Shown: positions 8,547 through 19,124, counted from the stretch's first letter. The stretch: DNA of 64,000 nt from Posidoniimonas corsicana (GCF_007859765.1 NZ_SIHJ01000001.1:3823156-3887155); one strand, 5' to 3'. The notes: generated by a model not told the origin, from the sequence alone. Numbers and translations: made by a program.

Positions 8547-9598
8547 TGCGAGTTTTCCAGCGTGGTGTTCTCAGAGAAGTTGACGATGGTGTCGCCGATA
8601 TCGCCGTTGAAGGGGCCGTCGGGGTAGACCACCAGGCTTGGCGCCGCCGACGCGATCGGCGTCTCTGGATTGGTGCGTAGCTGGATCGGCGGGACGAAGC
8701 AGAGCTGCTCGAAGTTGTCTCCCCACTCGCCGTCGACGCCGGCGTGCATCACCTGGAACTTGCCCTCGTTGGCCGGGCGTAGCGACCTCAGTTCCAGCAC
8801 GTTGGCGGCGCCGGCCTGGAACTTCTTGATCGTGAACAGCGGGTTCGCCAGGCCGGGGTGGGCGATGTCCCGGATGCCGCGCGACGCGTCGAAGTAGACG
8901 AGCGGCTCGGTTGATCCGGAGGGGAAGTACTGCCAGAAGTTGATCTGCAGATTATCGGCGTTGCCATCGCCGTCGCGGTCGAACGGCTCTTGGTAGGTGA
9001 TAAATCGTCCAGTGAATGAGGAGGCGTCCTTCGGACCGAGCCGTGCGTCGTTGGGCCGGGCGATCCAGTTGCGGTTGGAGAGGTCCTCGGGGTGGTCGCC
9101 GTCGGCGATAAAGGCCGGCCCCCCCTCGCCCGAGATTGGGTACCGTTCGTCGCTGCTGAACCGCTGACGCCAGAAGATGACCGCCTCGGCCGGCGACATG
9201 CCCCCCTCGAGGTTGGCGTTGCCGCTGCCCATGCCGACGATCGCGGCGAGCAGCGCGTCGCTCTCGCGGTGGCGTGGGAAGCACTTCTTGAAGTACCGCT
9301 TGAAGTCGTTTAGCACGGCGGTCTTGAGCGTGGCGTCGACGCGCGAGTCGCCTGCGGCCCCGGTGATCGCGTCCGGCGGGTAGGCGTTGCCGGCGACCTC
9401 ACCGGCGAAGATCTCCATCGACTCGGCCACGCCGTTGACGTCGCCCGAGATGCGCGCCCGCAGGGCGGCGATCCGCGCCATGTTGATCGCCGGCAGCAGC
9501 AGCGCGATCAAGATACCGATGATGGTGATCACCACCAGCAGCTCGACCAGCGTGAATGCGGACTGCGGGGTGCGGGTTGCGGGTCGTTTTGAGTTCAT
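8543..9598 (-). CDS. Prepilin-type pseudopilin, 351 aa
   Basis: The leader MNSKRPATRTPQSA is followed by FTLVELLVVITIIGILIALL, a canonical prepilin helix with E at +5. AAGGAAGG lies 6 nt before the ATG. The residues TRTPQSA of the leader are encoded by four consecutive 7-bp repeats (9557-9584). The exported region contains an acidic loop DRDGDGNADNLQ (about 8,960-9,000). The gene sits 62 bp after the GspF-like gene and overlaps the next pseudopilin by 4 bp. Which pilin position it fills (GspG, GspH or other) cannot be decided from the sequence. Confidence 0.82.
   Translation of the reverse strand: MNSKRPATRTPQSAFTLVELLVVITIIGILIALLLPAINMARIAALRARISGDVNGVAESMEIFAGEVAGNAYPPDAITGAAGDSRVDATLKTAVLNDFKRYFKKCFPRHRESDALLAAIVGMGSGNANLEGGMSPAEAVIFWRQRFSSDERYPISGEGGPAFIADGDHPEDLSNRNWIARPNDARLGPKDASSFTGRFITYQEPFDRDGDGNADNLQINFWQYFPSGSTEPLVYFDASRGIRDIAHPGLANPLFTIKKFQAGAANVLELRSLRPANEGKFQVMHAGVDGEWGDNFEQLCFVPPIQLRTNPETPIASAAPSLVVYPDGPFNGDIGDTIVNFSENTTLENSQ
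9557..9584. repeat. Heptanucleotide tandem repeat in a prepilin leader (4 units)
   Basis: Four contiguous 7-bp units TGCGGAC, TGCGGGG, TGCGGGT, TGCGGGT. On the minus strand they encode the end of the leader peptide of the 351-aa pseudopilin, directly before the cleavage site. The consensus is close to the TTGCGGA family at 7381. Confidence 0.8.
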
Positions 9599-9620
9599 AG
9601 CGACCTTCCTTCGGTCGGGG

Positions 9621-9655
9621 TTGTGGCTGTTGGCCTATGGCTGTTGGCGGTCGGT
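9621..9655. repeat. Heptanucleotide tandem repeat between gspF and a pseudopilin gene (5 units)
   Basis: Five contiguous 7-bp units TTGTGGC, TGTTGGC, CTATGGC, TGTTGGC, GGTCGGT, the last degenerate. They fill most of the 62-bp spacer downstream of the GspF-like stop codon. The unit length matches the arrays at 7381, 9557 and 11005, but the consensus differs. Confidence 0.7.
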
Positions 9656-9660
9656 CTACC

Positions 9661-10992
9661 CTAGCCGGACAGGTTCTGGATCAGGCTGACCAGCGGGATG
9701 AACAACGCGACGACGATAAAGCCGACCGCGCCGCCCAGGAAGATAATGAGCAGCGGCTCCATCAGCTTGGTGAGGCTGTCGGTCAGCACCGCGACCTCCT
9801 CGTCGTACACGTCGGCCACCTTGTAGAGCATGGTGTCGAGCTCGCCGGTCTCCTCGCCGACGTCCACCATGTTCACGACCAGGTCGTTCACGATGGGCTG
9901 CCGCAGCTTGAGCATGTAGATCAGCAGGCCGATCGGCCCGCCGACGAACGCGAACCAGAAGAACGCCGTGACCGGGTGCAGGCCCATCGTGGCGTTCTCT
10001 TTCATTGGCTTGGCGATCGACTCGCCCTCGCGGATCGCGTCGGAGATCTTCTGGTACATCCGCTCGAACGACGCGTTGCCGGCCGTGTCGCGGGTGATGT
10101 TGAGCGCCTCGAGGATCGGGACGCCGCTGGCCACCAGCGTGCCCAGCGTCCGCGTGGTGCGGGCCAGCGTGTTCTTCTCAACCAGCTGCCCGAAGATGGG
10201 CACCTTGTTGGCGAACTGGTCCCAGCCGATGCGGCCCTGCTTGAACTTGCGGATCAGCTTGACGCCCAGCCAGATGCTGGTGGGGATGGTCGGGATCAGG
10301 TACCAGTACTCCTTCACCCAGTCGGCGATCGCGATCAGCGCGACCGTGGCGGCCGGCAGGTCGAGGCCGAAGTCGGTGAAGATCTGCTTAAACGCGGGCA
10401 CGATCCAGATCATGATGCCGGTCAGGATCAGCACCGCCACGGTCACCACGATGACCGGGTAGATCATCGCGCCCTTGATCTTGCGCTTGAGCGACTCGGC
10501 CCGCTCCTTGAAGTCGGCCAGACGCTGGAGGATGAGCTCCAGGGCGCCGCCGGCCTCGCCGGCCTTGATCATGTTGACGTACAACCGGTCGAAGCACTTG
10601 GGGCTCTTGGCCATCGCCTCGGAGAGGGTGGCGCCGGCCTCGATCTCGTCGCAGGTGTCCTCGAGCGAGTACTTCAGCCGGCCCGGCTTGGCCTGGTTGG
10701 AGAGGATCCGCAGGCTGCGGAGGATCGGCAGACCGGCGTCCTGCAGGATGGAGAGCTGCCGGGTGAACGCGGTGAGGTCCTTGCTCTTCACGCCTCCGAA
10801 GACAAAGCCCCGCTTCTTCTTGGCCGGGCCGGCCGCCTCGGCCTTCTTGCGGCTCTTCTTGACCGAGATCTTGGTCACGAAGTAGCCCATCTGCCGGATT
10901 GTCGCCTGCGCTTCTTCCTCGGTCGGCGCGTCGATCACGTCTTTGATCTCGGCGCCCGTGGCGTCCATCGCTTCGAACTGAAAAGTTGGCAT
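9661..10992 (-). CDS. gspF: Type II secretion / type IV pilus inner-membrane platform protein (GspF/PilC)
   Basis: The 443-aa length and layout are those of GspF/PilC: a short N-terminal region (MPTFQFEAMDATGAEI), a cytoplasmic helical domain with DLTAFTRQLSILQDAGLPIL (about residues 70-90), a membrane segment near 190-215 (IYPVIVVTVAVLILTGIMIW), then a second copy of the domain (FARTTRTLGTLVASGVPILEAL-like, about 290-310) and a C-terminal membrane helix (LLIIFLGGAVGFIVVALFI). The protein is the platform that couples the hexameric ATPases to pseudopilin assembly. It lies about 80 bp after the second GspE gene and before the pseudopilins, the usual order. Start ATG 10992 matches the family N-terminus. 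Confidence 0.95.
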   Translation of the reverse strand: MPTFQFEAMDATGAEIKDVIDAPTEEEAQATIRQMGYFVTKISVKKSRKKAEAAGPAKKKRGFVFGGVKSKDLTAFTRQLSILQDAGLPILRSLRILSNQAKPGRLKYSLEDTCDEIEAGATLSEAMAKSPKCFDRLYVNMIKAGEAGGALELILQRLADFKERAESLKRKIKGAMIYPVIVVTVAVLILTGIMIWIVPAFKQIFTDFGLDLPAATVALIAIADWVKEYWYLIPTIPTSIWLGVKLIRKFKQGRIGWDQFANKVPIFGQLVEKNTLARTTRTLGTLVASGVPILEALNITRDTAGNASFERMYQKISDAIREGESIAKPMKENATMGLHPVTAFFWFAFVGGPIGLLIYMLKLRQPIVNDLVVNMVDVGEETGELDTMLYKVADVYDEEVAVLTDSLTKLMEPLLIIFLGGAVGFIVVALFIPLVSLIQNLSG

Positions 10993-11004
10993 CGATCTAG
11001 GCTC

Positions 11005-11032
11005 TTGGCGGTTGGCGGTTGGCCGTTAGCTC
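11005..11032. repeat. Heptanucleotide tandem repeat between gspE and gspF (4 units)
   Basis: Contiguous units TTGGCGG, TTGGCGG, TTGGCCG, TTAGCTC, the last degenerate, in the 79-bp spacer between the GspE-like stop and the GspF-like start. This is the third location in the operon with a 7-bp periodic array. Confidence 0.7.
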
Positions 11033-11071
11033 TCGTTGACGCCCTCACCCAGCGGGGCGAGGAGCTCGTTG

Positions 11072-12790
<1,719 letters not shown>

Positions 12791-12880
12791 GGTGGGTTAA
12801 CTCGCTTGGGTCGTCGCTAGTGTTGAATCGTCGTGTGCTTGAATCGCTGTGTTCCGCCTGCCGCATTCCGCCCGCGGGCG

Positions 12881-13990
12881 TTAGTCTTCGTCGGGCTCGG
12901 CGTTGGGGTCGTCGAACATGCCCCGCTCGGCGGCCGCCATCCGCTTGAGCAGCTCGTCGGGGGTGTTGCACTTGGCGATCGCGTCCTCCTGGCTCACCAG
13001 CCCGTTCTGCCAGTGCTGGAAGATGTGGTCGTCCAGCAGCTTCATGCCGTGCTTGGCGCCGGTCTGGATGCTGGAGGTGATGCGGAAGATCTTGTTCTCG
13101 CGGATCAGGTTGCCGATGCCCGGCGTCACGACCAGCACCTCGTGGGCCGCGACCCGCCCGCCGCCCTGCTTCTTGAGCAGCTGCTGACACATAATCCCAA
13201 TGATCGACGAGGCCAGCTGGGTGCGGATCTGCTCCTGCTGGTTGGTCGGGAAGATGTCGATGATGCGGTTGATGGTGCCCGCCGCGCTGGAGGTGTGCAG
13301 CGTGCCGAACACGATGTGGCCCGTCTCGGCCGCGGTGATGGCGGCCTCGATGGTCTCGAGGTCTCGCATCTCGCCGACCAGGATCACGTCCGGGTCCTGT
13401 CGCAGCGCACGGCGGATCGCCTCGGCGAACGAGGTGACGTCCGTCCCGACCTCGCGCTGGTTGATGGTCGATTTCTTGTGGTTGTGCTGGAACTCGATCG
13501 GGTCTTCGATCGTGATGATGTGGTGGTCGACGTTCTCGTTGATGAAGTCGACCATCGCCGCCAGCGAGGTCGACTTACCCGAGCCGGTCGGGCCGGTCAC
13601 CAGGATCAGGCCGCGGGGCCGCATCACCAGCTTCTTGAAGATCTCCGGGATGCCCAGCTGGTCCATCGTCCACAGGTCGACCGGGATCTGCCGCAGCACC
13701 ATCGCGCACAGGCCGCGTTGGCGGAACACCGACACACGGAAGCGGGCCTCGTCGCCGAAGGCGAAGCCGAAGTCGGTGGAGCCGGTCTCTTGGAATTCCT
13801 GCTGGCACCGATCCGGCGTGATGCTCTTCATCAGCGCCATGGTGTCGCTCGGCTCCAAGACCTTCGTCTTGAGCTTCTGCATGCGACCGCTGATGCGCAG
13901 CACCGGCGGCTGGCCGACGGTGATGTGCAGGTCGCTCGCCCCCTGCTTAACCACAGCAGAGAGCAGCTTATCGATGAGGATTGTGCCCAT
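12881..13990 (-). CDS. pilT: Type IV pilus retraction ATPase PilT
   Basis: The protein is 369 aa and resembles PilT in length and motifs: N-terminal MGTILIDKLLSAVVKQGASD with the SDLHI signature, Walker A GPTGSGKSTSLAAM, ITIEDPIEF, Walker B (DVILVGEMRDLETIEAA) and FGTLHTSSA. PilT hydrolyses ATP to disassemble pilin filaments. I place the start at ATG 13990, which has AGGAAG 9 nt upstream and gives the family N-terminus; the frame is open 26 codons further but that extension does not look like PilT. The C-terminus is acidic (DDPNAEPDED). Its presence suggests a retractile type IV pilus or competence-type system rather than pure secretion. Confidence 0.95.
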   Translation of the reverse strand: MGTILIDKLLSAVVKQGASDLHITVGQPPVLRISGRMQKLKTKVLEPSDTMALMKSITPDRCQQEFQETGSTDFGFAFGDEARFRVSVFRQRGLCAMVLRQIPVDLWTMDQLGIPEIFKKLVMRPRGLILVTGPTGSGKSTSLAAMVDFINENVDHHIITIEDPIEFQHNHKKSTINQREVGTDVTSFAEAIRRALRQDPDVILVGEMRDLETIEAAITAAETGHIVFGTLHTSSAAGTINRIIDIFPTNQQEQIRTQLASSIIGIMCQQLLKKQGGGRVAAHEVLVVTPGIGNLIRENKIFRITSSIQTGAKHGMKLLDDHIFQHWQNGLVSQEDAIAKCNTPDELLKRMAAAERGMFDDPNAEPDED

Positions 13991-14474
13991 AACCCGTGAC
14001 TTCCTAAAGCAACCACTGAAAAGCGGTGTCGCGGCGCGGCTCATCAGAGCCCGCTGGCGCAGCACCACGGTAAGACGGTCGCCCGGTAGTCTGTTCTGTT
14101 CCGGTGTCGGCGATGGCAGCGGCCCCTGAAAAGACTGCCTAGCGCGACAATGCCGCCGTAACGTTAACCAGAGCCTACGCTTAGGTCCTCGTCTTAGCGA
14201 TCTGGACCGTGATTCGTATGAGAAGCAAGCGAGGCCGGACCGTTGGTCGGCACAGCCATTATTCGCTAGCAGTCTCGCAAACTCAATCTTTCCGCCCGCC
14301 GCGGCCGGCCGTCCTCCCGACCACTTTCAACACACTGTTTCGCCTCTCCGCACCGCTTCGCCCGTGGGTCATTCGACGCCGCCAGAGTCCAAATCCGCCG
14401 CCGCAAGGTCGGTCCGCCCCCGGCTCGCCGCAGCGCTGGTCGCTTTGCAACCCAGAGGCGGCCACGCCCGCCGG
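13991..14474. other. 484-bp gene-free gap upstream of pilT
   Basis: No coding frame with family features, no clear intrinsic terminator and no tandem repeat were found here. The gap separates the first PilB/GspE gene from pilT, so it may hold a promoter for the pilT-to-GspK part of the operon, but no convincing -35/-10 pair was recognised. Confidence 0.4.
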
Positions 14475-16166
14475 TTAGTCCTTTTTGGTGACGCGGAACA
14501 CCTCTTCGAGGGTCGTGATGCCGCTCAGCACCTTGCTGACCGCGTCGTCGTAAAGGGTTGTCATGCCGTTCTTTATGGCAACCTTCTTGATCTCCTGGGT
14601 GGACGCGCCCTTGAACGCCAGCTCCCGGATCGCGGAGGTCATGAGCATCAACTCGTACACGCCGATACGACCGCGGTAGCCGCCGCCGCCGCAGTGATTG
14701 CACCCCCGCCCCTTCATGAAGGTGGCCGACGCGGCCATCTCTGGCGTGATGCCAGCAGCCGCAAGTTCGTTGTCGGTTGGGGTGTACGGTTGTTTACACT
14801 TTGAGCAAACGACGCGGACCAAACGTTGGGCCATAACCGCCACGACACTTCCTGCCACCAGGTAGGCGGGGACGCCCATGTCGACCATTCGCGTCACGGC
14901 GCCGGGCGCATCGTTCGTGTGCAGCGTACTGAAAACCAAGTGTCCAGTAAGTGAGGCCTGGATACCCATCGATGCGGTCTCGTAATCTCGCATCTCACCC
15001 ACCAGGATGACGTTCGGTGCCTGCCGCAGCATCGCCCGGATGATCATCGCGAAGTCGAGCCCGATGCTGTGCTTCACCTCGACCTGATTGATGCCTGGCA
15101 GGTAGTACTCGACCGGGTCCTCGGCGGTGATGATCTTCCGGTCGGGCCGGTTGAGCTCGTTCATCGCCGCGTACAGGGTGGTGGTCTTTCCGGAACCAGT
15201 GGGCCCGGTCACCAGCAGGATGCCGTTGGGGCGCCGGATTAGGTTGCGGAACGTCGCAAAGTCTTTCTCCGAGAGGCCGAGCTGCCGCACGCCAACCTTG
15301 ATGTTGTCCTTGTCCAGCAGCCGCATCACGCAGCTCTGGCCGTGGTTGGTCGGCAGCATGCTGACCCGCAGGTCGAGCTCCTTACCGCCAGCGGTGATCT
15401 TGATGCGGCCGTCCTGGGTGCGCCGCCGCTCGGCGATGTCCATCTTGGCCAAGATCTTGATGCGGGACAGCAGGGCGCCCAGCAGGCGGCGGGGCGGGCT
15501 GTCACGCTCCACCAGCACGCCGTCGATCCGGTAGCGGATCCGCACGCGGTCCTCGAATGGCTCCACGTGAATATCGGAGGCCCGCAGCTGCACCGCCTCG
15601 GAGATCATTAGCTGGACCAGGCGGACGATCGGGGCGCTGGCCTCGTCGACGTCGTCGTCTTCCTCGTCCGACTCGGTCTCGGTTTCGGTGAAGTCGATCG
15701 CGGTGTCGGTGAACTCCTGCAGCATCGAGTCGGCCGACTCGTCGCCCATCTGGCCGTAGTTGCGGTTAATCGCCTCGACGATGCTTTCTTTCGTGGCGAG
15801 CGCGATGTTGATCTTGCGGTTCAGGATGAACTGCAGCTTGTCGATGGTCTCGATGTCGTTGGGGTCGCTGACCAGCACCTTGAGGGCGTCATCCTCCTCG
15901 GCGAGCGGGATGATGAAGTTCTCACGGGCGACCGACTCGGGCACCAGTTCCACCACGGACGGGGGGATCGGCACGTCCCGCAGGTCGAAGAACTCGTAGT
16001 GGTTCAGGTCCGCCAGCGCCTGCATCACCTGCTCGGCCGAGACGTAACCCAGCTCCACCAGCACGTCCTGGACCTTGTCGCCCTTGCCCTTGGCGATGCC
16101 CTTGGCCTCGGACAGCTGCTCCTGGCTGATCAAGCCCTTGTCAATAAGGAAGTCACCGAGGTTCAT
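14475..16166 (-). CDS. pilB: Type IV pilus assembly ATPase (PilB/GspE family), first copy
   Basis: The 563-aa protein begins MNLGDFLIDKGLISQEQL, a degenerate MshEN-like N-terminal domain, followed by an acidic linker (ESDEEDDDVDEA, about 190-200). The ATPase core has Walker A GPTGSGKTTTLYAAM, TAEDPVEYYLPG, Walker B VILVGEMRDYETASMG and FSTLHTNDAPG. The zinc motif CSKCKQPYTP with CNHCGGGGYRGR is near the C-terminus. ATG 16166 is preferred over the upstream start because it gives the family N-terminus. With the second GspE-like gene 1.7 kb downstream, the locus has two extension ATPases plus PilT. The two copies differ clearly, so they are probably not a recent duplication. Confidence 0.93.
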   Translation of the reverse strand: MNLGDFLIDKGLISQEQLSEAKGIAKGKGDKVQDVLVELGYVSAEQVMQALADLNHYEFFDLRDVPIPPSVVELVPESVARENFIIPLAEEDDALKVLVSDPNDIETIDKLQFILNRKINIALATKESIVEAINRNYGQMGDESADSMLQEFTDTAIDFTETETESDEEDDDVDEASAPIVRLVQLMISEAVQLRASDIHVEPFEDRVRIRYRIDGVLVERDSPPRRLLGALLSRIKILAKMDIAERRRTQDGRIKITAGGKELDLRVSMLPTNHGQSCVMRLLDKDNIKVGVRQLGLSEKDFATFRNLIRRPNGILLVTGPTGSGKTTTLYAAMNELNRPDRKIITAEDPVEYYLPGINQVEVKHSIGLDFAMIIRAMLRQAPNVILVGEMRDYETASMGIQASLTGHLVFSTLHTNDAPGAVTRMVDMGVPAYLVAGSVVAVMAQRLVRVVCSKCKQPYTPTDNELAAAGITPEMAASATFMKGRGCNHCGGGGYRGRIGVYELMLMTSAIRELAFKGASTQEIKKVAIKNGMTTLYDDAVSKVLSGITTLEEVFRVTKKD

Positions 16167-16425
16167 ACGCTTGGCTCTTTGCAGCGATGCTGATTGAAAG
16201 GCGCGCAGCACGCGCCGTGGTTTTGCCTGTTCCGCCGAGGAGTTCCGCCCGGGAGAGAAGGATCGCGGCGCGCCCCACTACCGATTCCCGGCAGGGGGCG
16301 GGGCGCACCTGGGGCGCGCGACCTAACCCCCTACCCTGCCTAGAGTAATGGCAGCAGGGCCAGGCGTCAACGAACCGGGGCGTGGGGAGGGCCGAGCGGG
16401 AGTTGGGTCGGTCGGGCTGTCCCGA

Positions 16426-16977
16426 TTATTCCGCGGGCTGCGGGCCCGGGTCGCGATGAGTGGCGTCGCCCCGTTCGGCGAGCTGGCGGGCCTGCTTGCG
16501 GAGCGTAACCGCGGCCTGACGCACCGGATCGGCCTGGTCCCAGAACTCCTGCCGCTCGAGATCGCTGGCCAGGCGGTCGAGCTCGCACGAAACGTCCAGC
16601 AGCGTCCTCCAGCGGGCCTGAACCGGGGCCGCCGGGTGGTGGGGTTGGTCGTGCCAGGCGGGCTGGGGCCAGGCTGACGGCCCAGGTTGGGCGTTTGGCC
16701 AGCTCGCGGCCCTCTGAGGGAAGGTCTGGGGCTGGGGCTTTGGACGCTCGTTGGCAGCGTTCCGGAGCGCCTTTTGAAAGGCGCCTGGGTTCGTCGCGTG
16801 ATCGTCCCTCCATTCCGGCGTCAGCCCTCCGATCGACTCCCGAGCCTGGAGCAGGAACGCCTCGTCCGAGGGGCCGAGCTGGTTCGACGCGGGCGGCTGC
16901 GGATCCCCCGCTCGGAGGCCCGCCGCCAAACCGGTCGCCACAATCAGCCCCACCACGACATGCTTGTAGTACGCCAT
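16426..16977 (-). CDS. Secreted hypothetical protein, Pro/Gln-rich
   Basis: The 183-aa product begins MAYYKHVVVGLIVATGLAAG, a signal peptide, so it is probably exported. GGGGAG lies about 8 nt before ATG 16977, which favours this start over the open frame upstream. The middle is rich in Pro, Gln, Trp and His (PQPAWHDQPHHPAAP). The C-terminal 60 residues are predicted helical (LDVSCELDRLASDLERQEFW). No known family was recognised. It is read in the same direction as the pilus locus but 260 bp upstream of the first ATPase, so a functional link is not shown. Confidence 0.65.
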   Translation of the reverse strand: MAYYKHVVVGLIVATGLAAGLRAGDPQPPASNQLGPSDEAFLLQARESIGGLTPEWRDDHATNPGAFQKALRNAANERPKPQPQTFPQRAASWPNAQPGPSAWPQPAWHDQPHHPAAPVQARWRTLLDVSCELDRLASDLERQEFWDQADPVRQAAVTLRKQARQLAERGDATHRDPGPQPAE

Positions 16978-17040
16978 CCGTGCTCCCCTGCCCTTAATTG
17001 ATTCTGCGTCCGATTGGCCGGCCGCCCGGCCCAGGAACAC

Positions 17041-17078
17041 AATGGCCCCGGTGGCCAGATTGCCACCGGGGCGCCATT
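17041..17078 (-). terminator. Possible intrinsic terminator after the DUF2513 gene
   Basis: An 11-bp perfect stem (GCCCCGGTGGC with GCCACCGGGGC), extended by AATGG/CCATT with a small bulge, surrounds a 6-nt loop. On the minus strand it is followed by TTGTGTT. It lies 37 bp beyond the stop of the gene ending at 17115. Confidence 0.5.
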
Positions 17079-17114
17079 GGGTTCCCACAATCGCTAACGT
17101 CCGTCCTCAGTTCG

Positions 17115-17771
17115 TTAGACCATGTACACCGGCAGCGAGACGCCAAGCGACGTCTCGTCGAGCGCGGAGTCGTACTCGGCGGGCTCGAAACCACGGGGCC
17201 CGTAGACGTCGTAGTCGTAGGCGTCACGCCAGTCGAAGCGTTCGCGCCAGTCGCCGTACTCCACGCGGGTGCGGTAGCCGCGGCGTTCGGGGCGCGGGCG
17301 GACCACCTCGACGCGGTCCTCGTCCACTACCGCGCGGTCGGCCAGGTAGCCGGCGTAGCGGCGCGGGCGGTCGATGCGGTGGTAGACCGGCCGACGCCAG
17401 CGGTGGGCGTAGCGGTCGCCACGCGCGGCGGCGTCCACCGCCCACTTAGTCAGGATCGCGCGGATCACGGTCAACGACTCGCCGCCAGACGCCTCGGCCA
17501 CGCACCGCCGCGCGTCGTGCCAGCGGGCGTCGCTGCGGGCGAGTTCCAGGAGCTCGTGACCGGCGTTGGTCAGGCGGACGCACGGCACGCCGGCGCCGTT
17601 GCGATCAATCTCCTTGACTAGCTGCGCGTCGATCAGCAGGCGGAGCTGGTAGCGGACGCTCTCGTCGGCCGCCTCGGTGGCGCCGGCGCGGAGCGTGCTG
17701 AGCGCGCAGTTGGGGCCGTGGGCTTCGATATCGAACAGCAGCTGGCGGGCCAGGTCGAGGTCGCGTTTCAT
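17115..17771 (-). CDS. DUF2513-like winged-helix protein with Tyr/Arg-rich tail
   Basis: The N-terminus MKRDLDLARQLLFDIEAHG closely resembles DUF2513 proteins, which are predicted winged-helix proteins, and the section RYQLRLLIDAQLVKEID fits the recognition part of such a fold. ATG 17771 has a GGAGA motif upstream and gives this family start, so the seven-codon extension is rejected. The C-terminal half is rich in Arg, Tyr and Asp (RRYAGYLADRAVVDED; DAYDYDVYGPRGFE) and looks disordered. The protein may be a DNA-binding regulator, but no target is evident. It is divergent from the coiled-coil gene at 18117. Confidence 0.65.
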   Translation of the reverse strand: MKRDLDLARQLLFDIEAHGPNCALSTLRAGATEAADESVRYQLRLLIDAQLVKEIDRNGAGVPCVRLTNAGHELLELARSDARWHDARRCVAEASGGESLTVIRAILTKWAVDAAARGDRYAHRWRRPVYHRIDRPRRYAGYLADRAVVDEDRVEVVRPRPERRGYRTRVEYGDWRERFDWRDAYDYDVYGPRGFEPAEYDSALDETSLGVSLPVYMV

Positions 17772-18116
17772 GGGTGGCGTCTCCGTACGCACTACTTCGG
17801 GTCAGACCGGGCGTCCGCCCGGCACGGGGAATTCAGCGTCGATGCCGAATGATGCCCCGAAGCGGAAGGGGGGGTCAATATCGGTTTGGGAAGAAGTTGG
17901 CCCCCCGGCGCCCACCCGGCTGGCGGCGGTGGTTGCGCGGCGGCCGGCGCGGCCGCTACATCCGGACGTCGGGGTTCGTCCGGTTGGTCCGGCAGCGCCA
18001 GCCTGCTAGCGAATCCTGGGCGGGTACAAAGAGTCTGTCGATAGCGTTGTCTAGGCAAATGGAGTTGAGTCGCCAGCCAGGCGGCGCCAGTCGCAGAGCA
18101 GATAGGAGATCTGACC
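17772..18116. other. Divergent intergenic region, 345 bp
   Basis: This gap separates the minus-strand DUF2513 gene from the plus-strand coiled-coil gene and must hold promoters for both. I did not find a convincing promoter pair, repeat or hairpin. The only recognisable site is AGGAG at 18104-18108, the ribosome-binding site of the plus-strand gene. Confidence 0.35.
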
Positions 18117-19124
18117 GTGCAAGCCCACCTCGACGCACACGAGCCCGCCCCGCTGCCCGAACCGGGCCTCACGAACAACGGGGTGCTCGCCATCCTGCTG
18201 GTCGCGATGGCGGTCGGCTACTTCGCGTGTGTGAAGCCGATGGCCGACCAAGTGCAGTCGATGCGCCGGTCGATGTCCTGCATGCAGAACCGCGTGGCGC
18301 GGCTTGTCAAAGAAGCCGACGCCGCCGGACAGGGCGCGGGGCTGCTCGCCAACCTTGCCCAGCAGCGCGACGCCGCGGCTCAGGCGGCCGCCGCGCTGGA
18401 AGAGATCGAGGCCCTCAACCGCCGGCTCGCCGGCCAGACCCGCCAGATCTCGCTGCTGGCCACGTCCGAGGACCTGGCCCAGCGGACCCTGCAGCGGATC
18501 GCCGAGCACCGCGAGCTGCTGGGCGCCGCCGAGGCGGCCCTGGACGACGCCGCCAAGCTCGAGACCCGCCTCGTCGCGGCCGAGCGGCAGATCACCGCCG
18601 CCGCCAGCGCCGCCGAGCGGATGCGGGCGCTGTGCGCCAACATGGTGGAGTCGCGGGGCATGATCGAGGACGCCCACGCCGCCAGCGAGGACCTGACCGC
18701 GCTGCAGCAGCGGCTGCTGGTCGCGTCCCGCGAGACGCCCAACGCCGCCGACGCGGTCGCGCGGTTCGACGCCATCGCCAGCCGGCTGGTCGCCCAGCGG
18801 GTCGACGAGGCCGAGCAGGGCCTCGCCCGGTACGAGTCGCTGCAGTCGCGGCTGCTCGACGCGCCGGACCGGTCCAGCCGCGCGGTCGAGGCGCTCGACG
18901 TGCTGACCGACCTGCGGGGCGAGGTGATCAACGCCGAGGGCGAATTCGAGAACCTGAGGAAGGTGCTGCTGGAGGTCGCGCTGATGCGTCCCGCCGTTGA
19001 CCGGGCCGTGGCGACGCTGACGCCGATCCGGGAGCTCGCGACCCTCCGCTACCTCGACGCGCAGCAGCTGCAGGTGGCCGCCAAGGCGCTGCGGATCGGA
19101 GAGGGCGGGACGGTCGCCAAGTAG
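18117..19124 (+). CDS. Membrane-anchored coiled-coil protein, unknown function
   Basis: The 335-aa protein starts at GTG 18117, with AGGAG 8 nt upstream. It has one N-terminal transmembrane segment near residues 22-40 (NNGVLAILLVAMAVGYFACV). The remainder is almost wholly helical, rich in Ala, Glu, Gln and Arg in heptad-like patterns, so a long coiled coil is expected outside the cytoplasm. No catalytic motif was seen. No family was recognised with confidence; the architecture suggests a structural or scaffolding role in the cell envelope. Confidence 0.7.
   Translation: MQAHLDAHEPAPLPEPGLTNNGVLAILLVAMAVGYFACVKPMADQVQSMRRSMSCMQNRVARLVKEADAAGQGAGLLANLAQQRDAAAQAAAALEEIEALNRRLAGQTRQISLLATSEDLAQRTLQRIAEHRELLGAAEAALDDAAKLETRLVAAERQITAAASAAERMRALCANMVESRGMIEDAHAASEDLTALQQRLLVASRETPNAADAVARFDAIASRLVAQRVDEAEQGLARYESLQSRLLDAPDRSSRAVEALDVLTDLRGEVINAEGEFENLRKVLLEVALMRPAVDRAVATLTPIRELATLRYLDAQQLQVAAKALRIGEGGTVAK

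Noticed and set aside
14266-14703. 145-aa frame across the gap before pilT
   Set aside because: It overlaps the end of the PilB-like gene and has low-complexity Arg-rich composition.
16268-16319. 9-bp inverted repeat GCGCGCCCC / GGGGCGCGC
   Set aside because: The arms are short and very GC-rich, so chance is likely in this base composition.
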